Source of the DNA: Candidatus Flavonifractor merdavium
Lineage (GTDB): Bacteria > Bacillota > Clostridia > Oscillospirales > Oscillospiraceae
Direction of reading: 5' to 3'
DNA: 64,000 bases
NCBI GenBank assembly: GCA_019119335.1
Contig: DWXF01000025.1
Location: 20,046 to 84,045, forward strand
The notes below the pieces were generated by a model. The model worked only from the letters and a program-made list of their open reading frames with translations. It did no database searches and was not told the origin of the DNA. A program made the position numbers and the translations under genes. Of this stretch, positions 41,022 to 49,200 are shown piece by piece (within the stretch, counting starts at the first letter, position 1; each line of letters starts with the position of its first letter).

Positions 41022-41465
41022 TCACTGCTTGATGTGCAGACCCTTTTGCCGCACCTGGATGCGGAACAGGTTCTCCCCCGCCACCGCATGGTCAATTTCG
41101 ATGGCATAGTCAATTTCGATGCTGCCGCCGGCGGCGTCCAGCTCCGCCTTCATCTTCCTGGTGCTGATGCCCACCGCCAGGGCGCCGTAGGGGGTGTTGT
41201 ACATGGACAGGTGCCGCCGCCCCTCCTCAAACACCATCTGGGAGTTGACCTCCCCCATCCGCAGCAGGGTCACCCGGTCCCGCTCGATCTGGAAGGTGGT
41301 CAGCGTACCCTCCAGGCCGGTGAGCTCGCTCTCCTGATAGCTGAGGGTGTAGCCCTCCGCCCCGTCGGGCTGGAGACAGCCCTCGGTGACCAGCTCTATG
41401 GTCTCCTCCCCGGCCTGCTCATAGCTCTGCCTGCCCTGGATGGAGATAATCACATTGTTTTCCAT
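41022..41465 (-). CDS. DUF1934 family protein (YwiB-like)
   Basis: A 147-residue calycin-like beta-barrel protein beginning MENNVIISIQGRQ, with 'TEGCLQPDGAEGYTLSYQES', 'TTFQIERDRVTLLRMGEV' and 'LDAAGGSIEIDYAIEID'. This matches DUF1934/YwiB in length and in its place next to argS. GAGG lies 11 bases before the ATG. No function is established for the family; it may bind a small ligand. Confidence 0.85.
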   Translation of the reverse strand: MENNVIISIQGRQSYEQAGEETIELVTEGCLQPDGAEGYTLSYQESELTGLEGTLTTFQIERDRVTLLRMGEVNSQMVFEEGRRHLSMYNTPYGALAVGISTRKMKAELDAAGGSIEIDYAIEIDHAVAGENLFRIQVRQKGLHIKQ

Positions 41466-41508
41466 ACCCTTTTGTACCTCGTGCCTATGTGGCTGCAAAT
41501 TGCAAAAT

Positions 41509-41537
41509 ATTATACCGAATTTGGGTCAAAATGTAAA
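41509..41537 (-). promoter_or_regulatory. Promoter of the DUF1934-argS operon
   Basis: On the minus strand, TTTACA (41532-41537) and a perfect TATAAT (41509-41514) are 17 bp apart. It lies between murI and the DUF1934 gene. Confidence 0.7.
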
Positions 41538-41547
41538 GGGCCGCCCC

Positions 41548-42360
41548 TTAATATTGGCTGATATCCACCTGCCCCACCGCCTCGGTCACGTCCCAGCCCA
41601 GGAAAATGGAGGCCAGGTGGGAGAAGTCCTCCTGCCGGTCGCTGACAAAGTAGCGGTAGGTACCCCGGCTCCGGGCGGACAGGGCGTCCGCCCCCTCCAG
41701 GGCACAGGCCACCGCCCGGGCCCCCTCCGCTCCGGCGTTGATCAGGGCCACCTCCGGGCCCATATAGGCGGAAATGACCTCCTCCAGCAGGGGGTAGTGG
41801 GTGCAGCCCAGCACCAGGGTATCCACCCCGGCCGCCTGCAGGGGGGCCAGGTATTCCGCCGCCACCGTCTCGATGACCACATCCCCCCGCCGGAACCGGC
41901 CGTTCTCCACCAGGGGCACAAACAGGGGGCAGGGCTGGGAGAGCACCTGAGCCGTCGGATTTTCTGCCTGGATGAGCCGCTCATAGGCCCCGCTGCGGAT
42001 AGAGGCCTGGGTGCCGATGAGGCCGATTCTGCCGTTCTGGGTGGCCCGGGCCGCGGCAGCGGCCGCCGGAGCCACCACCCCCAGCACCGGGATGGGGTTC
42101 TCCGCCGCCAGCACCTCCAGAGCGGTGGTGGACACGGTGCCGCAGGCGATCACGATGGCCTTCAGGTCAAAGGTACGCAGAAAGGCCACATCCTGCCGGG
42201 CGTATTTCACGATGGTCTCCGCCGAGCGGCCGCCGTAGGGCACCCGGCCGGTATCTCCGAAATATACGATATCCTCCCCCGGGAGCAGACGGCGCAGCTC
42301 CCGCACCGTGGTCAGCCCCCCCAGGCCGGAATCAAACACGCCGATGGGTCTCTCGTCCAA
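41548..42360 (-). CDS. murI: Glutamate racemase
   Basis: A 270-residue enzyme making D-glutamate for peptidoglycan. The two catalytic cysteines are Cys73 in IVIACGTVSTTA (the more usual form is ACNTAS) and Cys185 in VLGCTHYPLLEE. 'IGVFDSGLGGLTTVREL' and 'YFGDTGRVPYGGRS' are family hallmarks. The TTG start gives MDERPIGVFD and lies 7 bases after AGGAGG. An ATG two codons upstream abuts the ribosome binding site and is less likely. Confidence 0.95.
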   Translation of the reverse strand: MDERPIGVFDSGLGGLTTVRELRRLLPGEDIVYFGDTGRVPYGGRSAETIVKYARQDVAFLRTFDLKAIVIACGTVSTTALEVLAAENPIPVLGVVAPAAAAAARATQNGRIGLIGTQASIRSGAYERLIQAENPTAQVLSQPCPLFVPLVENGRFRRGDVVIETVAAEYLAPLQAAGVDTLVLGCTHYPLLEEVISAYMGPEVALINAGAEGARAVACALEGADALSARSRGTYRYFVSDRQEDFSHLASIFLGWDVTEAVGQVDISQY

Positions 42361-42398
42361 GACCATCCCTCCTACCAGCTTTTATCCTGCGTCTATTC

Positions 42399-42427
42399 AT
42401 CATATGCGAAATCCCGCCATAAAGCAA
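42399..42427 (-). promoter_or_regulatory. Promoter of murI
   Basis: On the minus strand, TTGCTT (42422-42427) and TATGAT (42399-42404) are 17 bp apart. Confidence 0.6.
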
Positions 42428-42491
42428 GGCTATTTCCGCTGAAAATGGGAGAAAAAATAACGTGGAAACCGGTCTTTTTTCTCCGGCCGGT

Positions 42492-42519
42492 TTGACATTT
42501 GGCTTCGGCTGATTATAAT
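42492..42519 (+). promoter_or_regulatory. Promoter of the 139-aa gene
   Basis: Consensus TTGACA and TATAAT are 16 bp apart, 50 bp ahead of the start codon. This is a very strong sigma-A promoter for a small protein. Confidence 0.8.
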
Positions 42520-42569
42520 AGAGCTATAAGGGCGCCCGCGCCCCCAGTCACGACAGCGAGGAGGGTCTC

Positions 42570-42989
42570 ATGATGAAGCTGGAGCTGACAACCAAGCAAT
42601 TCCGCCGCCTGCTGGATATGGCGTATATCGGAAACTGGATTCTGAATTCCACCCGGGGAGACGACCGGTTCCGGGACTATGACGAGGTGGAGAGCCTTCT
42701 GTTTGCCAAAGCCCGGGAGGAGGGTATGCCCACCCTGGCCGAGGACTGGCAGGGAGAGGTGGTGCCCTCCCGGGCCTTTGCCGAGGGCGGCATCCACGAG
42801 GCCATTATGGAATATGAAAATAACGTGTTCTTCGACATTCTGGCGGAGGACCTGGCCCGCCGGGATATGGACGACGCCCCCATCGACGAGAGCAATTACG
42901 ACGAGCTCACCAGCCGTATCGACGCCTATATCGCGGAATTTGAGCAGCACGGCACGGACAATATTCTGGTGGACAGCGATCAGCTGTGA
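42570..42989 (+). CDS. Small acidic hypothetical protein (139 aa)
   Basis: A 139-residue soluble, strongly acidic, mostly helical protein (MMKLELTTKQFRRLLDMAYI at the start; 'EVESLLFAKAREEG' and 'MDDAPIDESNYDELTSRID' later). GAGGAGGGTCTC precedes the two ATG codons. There is no signal peptide, membrane helix or catalytic motif. A near-consensus promoter and a strong terminator make it an independent, probably abundant transcript. I do not recognise its function. Confidence 0.75.
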   Translation: MMKLELTTKQFRRLLDMAYIGNWILNSTRGDDRFRDYDEVESLLFAKAREEGMPTLAEDWQGEVVPSRAFAEGGIHEAIMEYENNVFFDILAEDLARRDMDDAPIDESNYDELTSRIDAYIAEFEQHGTDNILVDSDQL

Positions 42990-43004
42990 TCACCCGGCAA
43001 ATGG

Positions 43005-43032
43005 GCCCCCGGTCATCGACCGGGGGCTTTTT
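43005..43032 (+). terminator. Terminator of the 139-aa gene
   Basis: Perfect 10-bp arms (GCCCCCGGTC/GACCGGGGGC) with an ATC loop, followed by TTTTT. Confidence 0.9.
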
Positions 43033-43072
43033 GCGTACCTCAATTTTTTGTATTCTTTACACAAAAATCACT

Positions 43073-43108
43073 TTCACAAGATTTACTTTTTGTGCTATCA
43101 TTAGCACA
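43073..43108 (+). promoter_or_regulatory. Promoter with overlapping palindromic operator of the GGDEF gene
   Basis: TTCACA (43073-43078) and TATCAT (43096-43101) are 17 bp apart. A perfect palindrome, TGTGCTA-TCAT-TAGCACA (43091-43108), covers the -10 box. A repressor bound there would block transcription. Confidence 0.55.
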
Positions 43109-43144
43109 GCAGGAAAATTTTGACCTTGGAAGGGAGGCGGTATT

Positions 43145-44137
43145 GTGACCATCACCCAGGCAGAGGAAACGCTCAGGAGGCAGCTGGTCACGGAACTGAC
43201 CAGCTTCATGCTCCATAAGCACTATTGTGAAAATGACGCGGAAGCCATTATCGCCCAGATGGACGACGACATTATCTGGATGGGGGCGGCGGAGCACGAA
43301 TACGCCCGGGGCAAAGAGACGGTGGCCCACATTTTCCGGCAGTTTGCCGGACAGGTGCCCAAATGCAATATCTCAGACGAGGAATACCAGGCCCTCCAGC
43401 TCGGGCCGGAGACCTATCTGTGCAGCGGCCGGTTGTGGATCGCCACCGATCCCTCCACCCAAATCAGCCTGCGGGTCCACCAGCGCATTACCACCGCCTT
43501 CCGCTTTGTGGACGGTCTCCCCCGCTGCTGCCATATCCACATTTCCAACCCCTATGGAGAGATGACGGAGGAGGATGTGGGCTTTCCCACAAATATGGCC
43601 AGGCAGTCTTTGCTGTACCTGCAGGAGCAGATCGACCTGCAGAAGGCCCAGGCGGCGGCCCAGACGGCCGCCCTCCGGCGGCTGAGCTTTGAGGACGCCT
43701 TGACCGGGCTGTATAACCGGAACAAATTCACCCAGGTGATGAACGCCGGCAAGGAGGGGGCGCCCCTCCGGCTGGGCGTGGCCTATTTTGATCTGAACGG
43801 CCTGAAGGAGGTCAACGACGGGATGGGACACAGCGCCGGCGACGCCCTGATCCGGGACACGGCGGACCAGATCCGGGCCAGCTTTGACGGGATGGCCTAT
43901 CGCATCGGCGGGGACGAATTCGTGGTGATCGACGACAGCCGCGGCGAGGAAGCCTTCCGTGCCGCGGTGGAAAGCGTCCGGGGCAGAATGGAGCGGCAGG
44001 GCATTCACTGCTCCGTGGGCGTCTCCTGGCGGGATCTCCACTGCAGCGCCGTGGAACAGTTTGAGGAGGCCGACCGGATGATGTATGAGGACAAACGGCA
44101 TTTCTACAACACCCACGAAAATGACCGCCGCCGCTGA
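43145..44137 (+). CDS. Diguanylate cyclase with N-terminal NTF2/SnoaL-like sensor
   Basis: A 330-residue protein. The N-terminal part (about 1-135; 'DDDIIWMGAAEHEYARGKETV', shortened here, and 'SLRVHQRITTAFRFVDG') resembles NTF2/SnoaL-like sensory modules found before GGDEF domains. A coiled-coil linker (about 150-180) joins the GGDEF domain: 'LSFEDALTGLYNRNKF', 'VAYFDLNGLKEVNDGMGH' and the active-site motif GGDEF near residue 259. It should make c-di-GMP from two GTP. The start is GTG, after GGGAGGC. No inhibitory RxxD site is obvious. It is expressed alone. Confidence 0.9.
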   Translation: MTITQAEETLRRQLVTELTSFMLHKHYCENDAEAIIAQMDDDIIWMGAAEHEYARGKETVAHIFRQFAGQVPKCNISDEEYQALQLGPETYLCSGRLWIATDPSTQISLRVHQRITTAFRFVDGLPRCCHIHISNPYGEMTEEDVGFPTNMARQSLLYLQEQIDLQKAQAAAQTAALRRLSFEDALTGLYNRNKFTQVMNAGKEGAPLRLGVAYFDLNGLKEVNDGMGHSAGDALIRDTADQIRASFDGMAYRIGGDEFVVIDDSRGEEAFRAAVESVRGRMERQGIHCSVGVSWRDLHCSAVEQFEEADRMMYEDKRHFYNTHENDRRR

Positions 44138-44152
44138 ACGAAAACCAAGCGC

Positions 44153-44184
44153 AAGACGGGACCTGCCGGAGCAGGTCCCGTCTT
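44153..44184. terminator. Terminator between the GGDEF and NSS genes
   Basis: Perfect 14-bp arms (AAGACGGGACCTGC/GCAGGTCCCGTCTT) with a CGGA loop lie between convergent genes. The T-tract is weak on both sides. Confidence 0.65.
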
Positions 44185-44186
44185 AG

Positions 44187-45605
44187 TTATGCCCCTCCCA
44201 GCAGCGCCAGGAAAAAGCCTTTGAATTTATCCCAGTAGCCCATGATAAAGATCACCAGCACGATAAGGGGCAGAATGTAGGTGAAATACACCCGGAACCG
44301 GGCGGGAAATCTGACCCCCTGGCCCTGGTCGGCCTCCGCCAGGAAGTTGTCAAAGCCCCAGCCATACTTGGGGGACACACAGCAGAACAGCAGATAGATC
44401 ACCGAGCCGATGGGCAGCAGATTGCTGGTCACCAAAAAGTCCTCAAAATTCATGATCGACATGCCCATTATTCTGACGTTGACCCACAGGTTGTTGCTCA
44501 GCAGGAAGGGCAGGCTCAGCAGGAAAATGAGCACCAGGTTGGCCAGCACCGCCTTGGACCGGGCGATGCCCCACCGGTCCATCCAGCAGGCCAGGATGTT
44601 TTCAAACACGGCGGTAACGGTGGACAGGGCGGCAAAGAACAGGAACACAAAGAAGAGAGCGCCCCACAGCCTGCCCCCGGGCATAGCGTTGAAAATATTG
44701 GGCAGGGTCACAAAAATCAGGTTGGGACCCTGGTCGGGGCTGATGCCGAAAGCAAAGGCGGAGGGGAAGATGATCAGGCCGGACACAAAGGCCACGCAGG
44801 TGTCCAGCACCCCCACGTTGATGGACTCCCCAAACAGCCGCCGGTCCTTGCCGATATAGCTGCCAAAAATGGCCATGGCGCCGATACCCAGGCTCAGGGT
44901 GAAGAACGCCTGTCCCATGGCGGCGTACACCGCCTCCCACAGGCGGAAGGTGCCGTCGGCGCTGTACATCAGATTCTGGAAGTTGGGCACCAGATAGAAC
45001 TTCAGCCCCTCCTCCGCGCCGGGCAGGGTCACGGACCGGATGGCCAGTACCACCAGCAACGTCAGCAGGCAGAGCATCAGCACCTTGTTGACCCTCTCCA
45101 CGCCGTTGCGCAGGCCCCGGCTGCAGATCACCATGCCCAGCACCACTACAATGACCAGAAAAATCAGCTGGATGCCGGGATTGGCCACCATATCTCCGTA
45201 GGCCTTGGCAACGCCGTCCTGGTCCAGGCCCTCAAACTGACCGGCGGCGATCTTGAGGAAGTACAGCAGCAGCCAGCCGGCAATGGTGGTGTAGAACATC
45301 ATCAGCAGATAGTTGCCCGCCATACCGAACCAGCCGTACCAGTGCCACTTGGCCCCCTTGGGCTCCAGGGCCTGAAAGGACATGGTGATGCTCTTTCGGC
45401 TGGCCCGGCCCACAGCAAACTCCATGGCCATGATGGGCACCCCCATGATCAGCAAAAACAGCAGATAAATCAGCACAAAGGCAGCGCCGCCGTACTGTCC
45501 CACGATATAGGGGAAGCGCCAGACGTTGCCCAGGCCGATGGCGCACCCGGCGGAGATGAGCACGAAGCCCAGCCGGGACGCAAAGGTCTCTCTCTCTTTC
45601 AACAC
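44187..45605 (-). CDS. Neurotransmitter:sodium symporter family transporter
   Basis: A 472-residue polytopic protein (11-12 helices) of the NSS/SNF family, which imports amino acids with Na+. The first helix, 'AGCAIGLGNVWRFPYIVGQ', holds the Na+ and substrate site. 'FFTLSLGIGAMAIFGSYIGKD' (here the full loop is longer) is the helix 6 region. The family name refers to animal neurotransmitter carriers; bacterial members such as LeuT and TnaT carry Leu, Trp or Tyr. The substrate cannot be read from sequence. The start is GTG (or TTG one codon later) after GGAGGG. A terminator hairpin sits directly ahead of the ribosome binding site. Confidence 0.92.
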   Translation of the reverse strand: MLKERETFASRLGFVLISAGCAIGLGNVWRFPYIVGQYGGAAFVLIYLLFLLIMGVPIMAMEFAVGRASRKSITMSFQALEPKGAKWHWYGWFGMAGNYLLMMFYTTIAGWLLLYFLKIAAGQFEGLDQDGVAKAYGDMVANPGIQLIFLVIVVVLGMVICSRGLRNGVERVNKVLMLCLLTLLVVLAIRSVTLPGAEEGLKFYLVPNFQNLMYSADGTFRLWEAVYAAMGQAFFTLSLGIGAMAIFGSYIGKDRRLFGESINVGVLDTCVAFVSGLIIFPSAFAFGISPDQGPNLIFVTLPNIFNAMPGGRLWGALFFVFLFFAALSTVTAVFENILACWMDRWGIARSKAVLANLVLIFLLSLPFLLSNNLWVNVRIMGMSIMNFEDFLVTSNLLPIGSVIYLLFCCVSPKYGWGFDNFLAEADQGQGVRFPARFRVYFTYILPLIVLVIFIMGYWDKFKGFFLALLGGA

Positions 45606-45690
45606 GATCCCTCCAAAAAAACAAACAGCCTGTCAATTCTCTCCCTTGACAGGCTGAGACGGCGGACGAAATCCCATCCGCCCATTGCCG
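45606..45690 (-). promoter_or_regulatory. Terminator-bearing leader of the NSS transporter
   Basis: On the minus strand this leader of about 85 bases carries a first hairpin (GGCGGA/TCCGCC, with GACGGC/GCCGTC as an alternative pairing). A second hairpin follows with perfect 11-bp arms (CAGCCTGTCAA/TTGACAGGCTG) and GTTTGTTTTTT, ending at the GGAGGG ribosome binding site. Because its own promoter lies upstream of this terminator, the arrangement looks like transcription attenuation. It matches no riboswitch class I know. Confidence 0.55.
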
Positions 45691-45696
45691 TCCTAT

Positions 45697-45725
45697 ATCA
45701 TAGCGGATTTTGGAAGGCGTGTCAA
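45697..45725 (-). promoter_or_regulatory. Promoter of the NSS transporter
   Basis: On the minus strand, consensus TTGACA (45720-45725) and TATGAT (45697-45702) are 17 bp apart. It begins 12 bp after the stop codon of the DUF6514 gene. Confidence 0.8.
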
Positions 45726-45736
45726 TGGAAACCCCG

Positions 45737-46009
45737 TTACAGCCAGTCCTCCACCACGTCCCGCAGCGTCACCGGCGTGACCCCGTTGCGCACCAGCAGC
45801 TCCATCAGCTGGTCAATGCGCCCGGCGCTGACGGTGAGGTTGGGCACCGACGCCTCCTCCCCGTCCTCTCCCACCACCTTGACTCCGTAGCTTTCGCAGG
45901 ACATGCCGCCGCTCACCGCCATTTCTCCCACCAGTATGTAGTAGCGGCAATCCAGCGTCCGACCGTCCTCCCCTGTCTGACGGCAGGTATCCACCAGCAG
46001 TTCCCTCAT
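45737..46009 (-). CDS. DUF6514 family protein
   Basis: A 90-residue protein with 'YYILVGEMAVSGGMSCESYG', 'PNLTVSAGRIDQLMELL' and the C-terminal signature TPVTLRDVVEDWL, which marks DUF6514 proteins of clostridia. GAGGGAAC precedes the ATG. The 'CESYGVKV' segment is conserved in the family. No function is known. It has its own promoter, and the downstream NSS transporter is separately promoted. Confidence 0.8.
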   Translation of the reverse strand: MRELLVDTCRQTGEDGRTLDCRYYILVGEMAVSGGMSCESYGVKVVGEDGEEASVPNLTVSAGRIDQLMELLVRNGVTPVTLRDVVEDWL

Positions 46010-46043
46010 GTTCCCTCGCCCCTTTCCGGCCTCGTATGACTCA

Positions 46044-46071
46044 ATTATACATTATTTACATTATTTGTAAA
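46044..46071 (-). promoter_or_regulatory. Promoter of the DUF6514 gene
   Basis: On the minus strand, TTTACA (46066-46071) and TATAAT (46044-46049) are 16 bp apart in an AT-rich island. Confidence 0.7.
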
Positions 46072-46172
46072 GAATTACTTATCGTACCTTTTCGTCATCG
46101 TTCGCCACTGTACCGGTATTCCCAGGCATCGCTGTGGGGGAGGCCGGTTCTGACAAAATTTTTCCGTCAGTA

Positions 46173-46200
46173 TTGACAAGAGGAAAATTTAAGATATAGT
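46173..46200 (+). promoter_or_regulatory. Promoter of the SLH M14 peptidase
   Basis: TTGACA and TATAGT are 16 bp apart, 47 bp ahead of the start codon. Confidence 0.7.
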
Positions 46201-46247
46201 GGATTATGTGGTATTTGACCACAAGCTTGGAAAGGAGTGGACATGTA

Positions 46248-49200
46248 ATGAAACCGACCGTCTCACGGCATCCTCTGCATCGACCGCTTTCCCTTCTGCT
46301 TACCTGCGCCATGCTCCTGACGCTGCTGCTTCCGGCGGCGTCGGCGGCAGGAGAAAAGGCCTCTCTCTCCCTGGACCACACCACCCTGTCCCTGGCGGAG
46401 AGCCAGGAGTACTTCCGGGCCACCCTCACCATGGATGTTCCGGACGCCTCCTCCGGCTGGACCCAGGCGGACTGGGACAGCTGGGCAGGCGGGCTGGAGT
46501 GGTATCTCACCCGGGATGCCTCCGACAGCCCCCAGGATCCGGACCTTTACCCCAACGTCTACACCGGAGACGCGCTGAAAAACTGGATGAGCTGGGGCAC
46601 CATCAACGGCGGCGGCGCCGACGGCTCTCCCTACTTCACCCTGGAGACTCCCACTGTGACGGTGGCGGACGGCAAGGCCACCCTCACCCTGGACTTCTCC
46701 CACGGGGTATTCTTTGAAAATGAGACCACAGGCAACTCCCTGCAGTCCATCGGCAGCGGCGCCTTCCGCTACACCCGCAACGTGTGGGGCAGCTTTATCG
46801 GCGACTACGATCTGTCGGTGCGGCAGGGCGCGGACACCCTGGCCTCCACCCAGCTGGAGGTGACGGTATACGAGAGCTATCTCCGCTATGACGAGCTGTA
46901 TCAGGAGCTGCTGGAGATCCAGGCGCTGGCCCAGGCCAAGGGCCGCTACTTTGACATCCGCTCCTACGGCAAGTCCGTGGAGGGCCGGGACCAGTGGTAT
47001 GTGGTCCTCTCAGACAGCGCCAAATCGGTGTCCGACTTTGAGACCATGAATCAGCTGGCCCTCACCGACCCGGCCTCCCTGCAAAAGCAGCTGGACGCCG
47101 GCGCCCTCACCCAGCGGGTGCCCGTGCTGGTCAACAACGTCCACCCCGACGAGGGTCCCGCCCCCGACGCCCCGGTGAATCTGCTGCGGGTACTGGCCAC
47201 CGAGGACCAGATCCCCTACAACACCATCACCGGCCTGACCTCCGGCCAGAAGGTGGACATGAGCCTCTTTGATCCCAAGCTCACCGGCATTCAGGTGGGG
47301 GATTACTCCTTCACCGGCTACGGCCTGAAGATCAGCGGCGACCCCGATGATCCCAACGGCAACAACGGCCGCACCGACGCCAGCGAGTTCTACACCTTCA
47401 GCGAGGATCTGTACCTGGACGTGGACGAGGTGCTGGACCAGCTGATCATTCTGGTCAGCCCGGTGGAAAACCCCGACGGCCGGACCTACAACACCCGCCC
47501 CAACGCCAACGGCTTTGACCTGAACCGGGACTGCACCAACCAGACCCAGCCGGAGACCGCCAACATGGCCAGACTCATCAGCCAGTGGAATCCGGTGGCC
47601 TTCATTGAGTTCCACGGCTTCACCGCCCAGTTCCTGGTGGAGCCCTGCACCCCGCCCCATGAGCCCAACCTGGAGTACGATCTGCTGGTGGACAACTTCA
47701 TCCTGGGGGCCGAGGCCTTCGGCAACGCCGCCCTGGCCACCCTGTCCGTCCAGCACAAGGACGAGTTTGAGACCAAGATCCAGACCTATTACACCCCCCT
47801 GCGGGACAACTACGACCCGGAGACCGGCTGGGACGCCTGGGACGATCTGTGCACCAACTACACCCCCAGTTACGCCATGCTGAACTGCGGGTCCATGGGC
47901 TTCACCATTGAGACCCCCGCCGGCAACGAGGCCGCCTGCTCCCTGCTGGAGGGCGGCATGTACGGCATCCTGCAGTACTTCACCGACAACAAGGACGACA
48001 TCTACCGCAACCAGCTGGAGTTCTTCCGCCGGGGCCTGGAGAACGAGGACCACCGGGACGAGATGGAAGTCTGGTACGTGGACGCCCAGAACCAGCAGCT
48101 GGCGGAGGACACCTGGCGGGTGCCCAACGGGGAGAACGACAACTACTTCCCCGAGTACTGGGTGATCCCCGTGGGGGCCGCCGACCAGCGGGACCCCGCC
48201 GGCGCCTATGAGATGGCCCAGTTCCTGCTGGACAACGGGGTGCAGGTATCCAAGCTCACCAAGGACGTGACGGTGGGCGACGTCACCTATCACGCCGGGG
48301 ACCTGGTGGTCAACATGTACCAGGCCAAGCGCAACTACGCCAACTGCGTGCTGTGGACCGGCTGCGACGCCTCCAACTCCGGCTTCCCCGACCTGTATTC
48401 CGAGTCCGTGTCCAACTTCCCCGAGATGCGGGGCTTTGACTGCGTGAAGGTGTGCACCCCCGGCGCCTTTGACGGAGCCCTTGCCTCCTTTACCCAGTCT
48501 GAGGCCGCCTCCGTGGCGGGCAAGAGCCAGTTCACCGGCGTCACCGACGGCGCGGTGGTGCTGTCCAATAACGGCGAAGAGGCCGTGCGGGCCGTGAACG
48601 CTCTGCTGGACCAGGGCACTCCCGTGGGCCTGATCACCAGCGGCAGCTACGCCGGCGACTTCCTGGTAAGCTACAACGCCTATCAGCAGGCCGCTCAGGA
48701 CTACATCCTGGTGGGCACCGGCGTATCCCAGCTGCCCGAGGCCTATGAGATCCAGCGTCCGGCAGTGTACCTGACCGGCCGCTACGCCGAGGGCGACGGC
48801 AACAAGGTCACCGAGGGCTACTACGCTCAGTGGTTCTCCCAGGGCTTCGGCTACCGGGATTACCAGAACGTCCACAACAACGGCACCTCCAACTACGACG
48901 TGATGGCCTATGACACCCAGCTGGGCTTCCACATCGTCTCCGACCCCGCCCAGGCCGACGTAATCGTGGGCTCCGTGGCTCTGGACGCCGGAGCCTATGG
49001 ACAGGCCACCGTGGACGCCGTCAAGGGCGGCACCCCCTACATCGCCACCGGCACCGGGCCGCTGGACTACATCAAGGAGAACCTGCTCAGCGGCTCCTTC
49101 GACTACGAGTCTCTGGGTATGGAGTCCCTCCACACCGTCACCTATCCCACCGACAGCATCATCACCGCCAGCTATGCGGGAGATGAGGACTACGTCCTGT

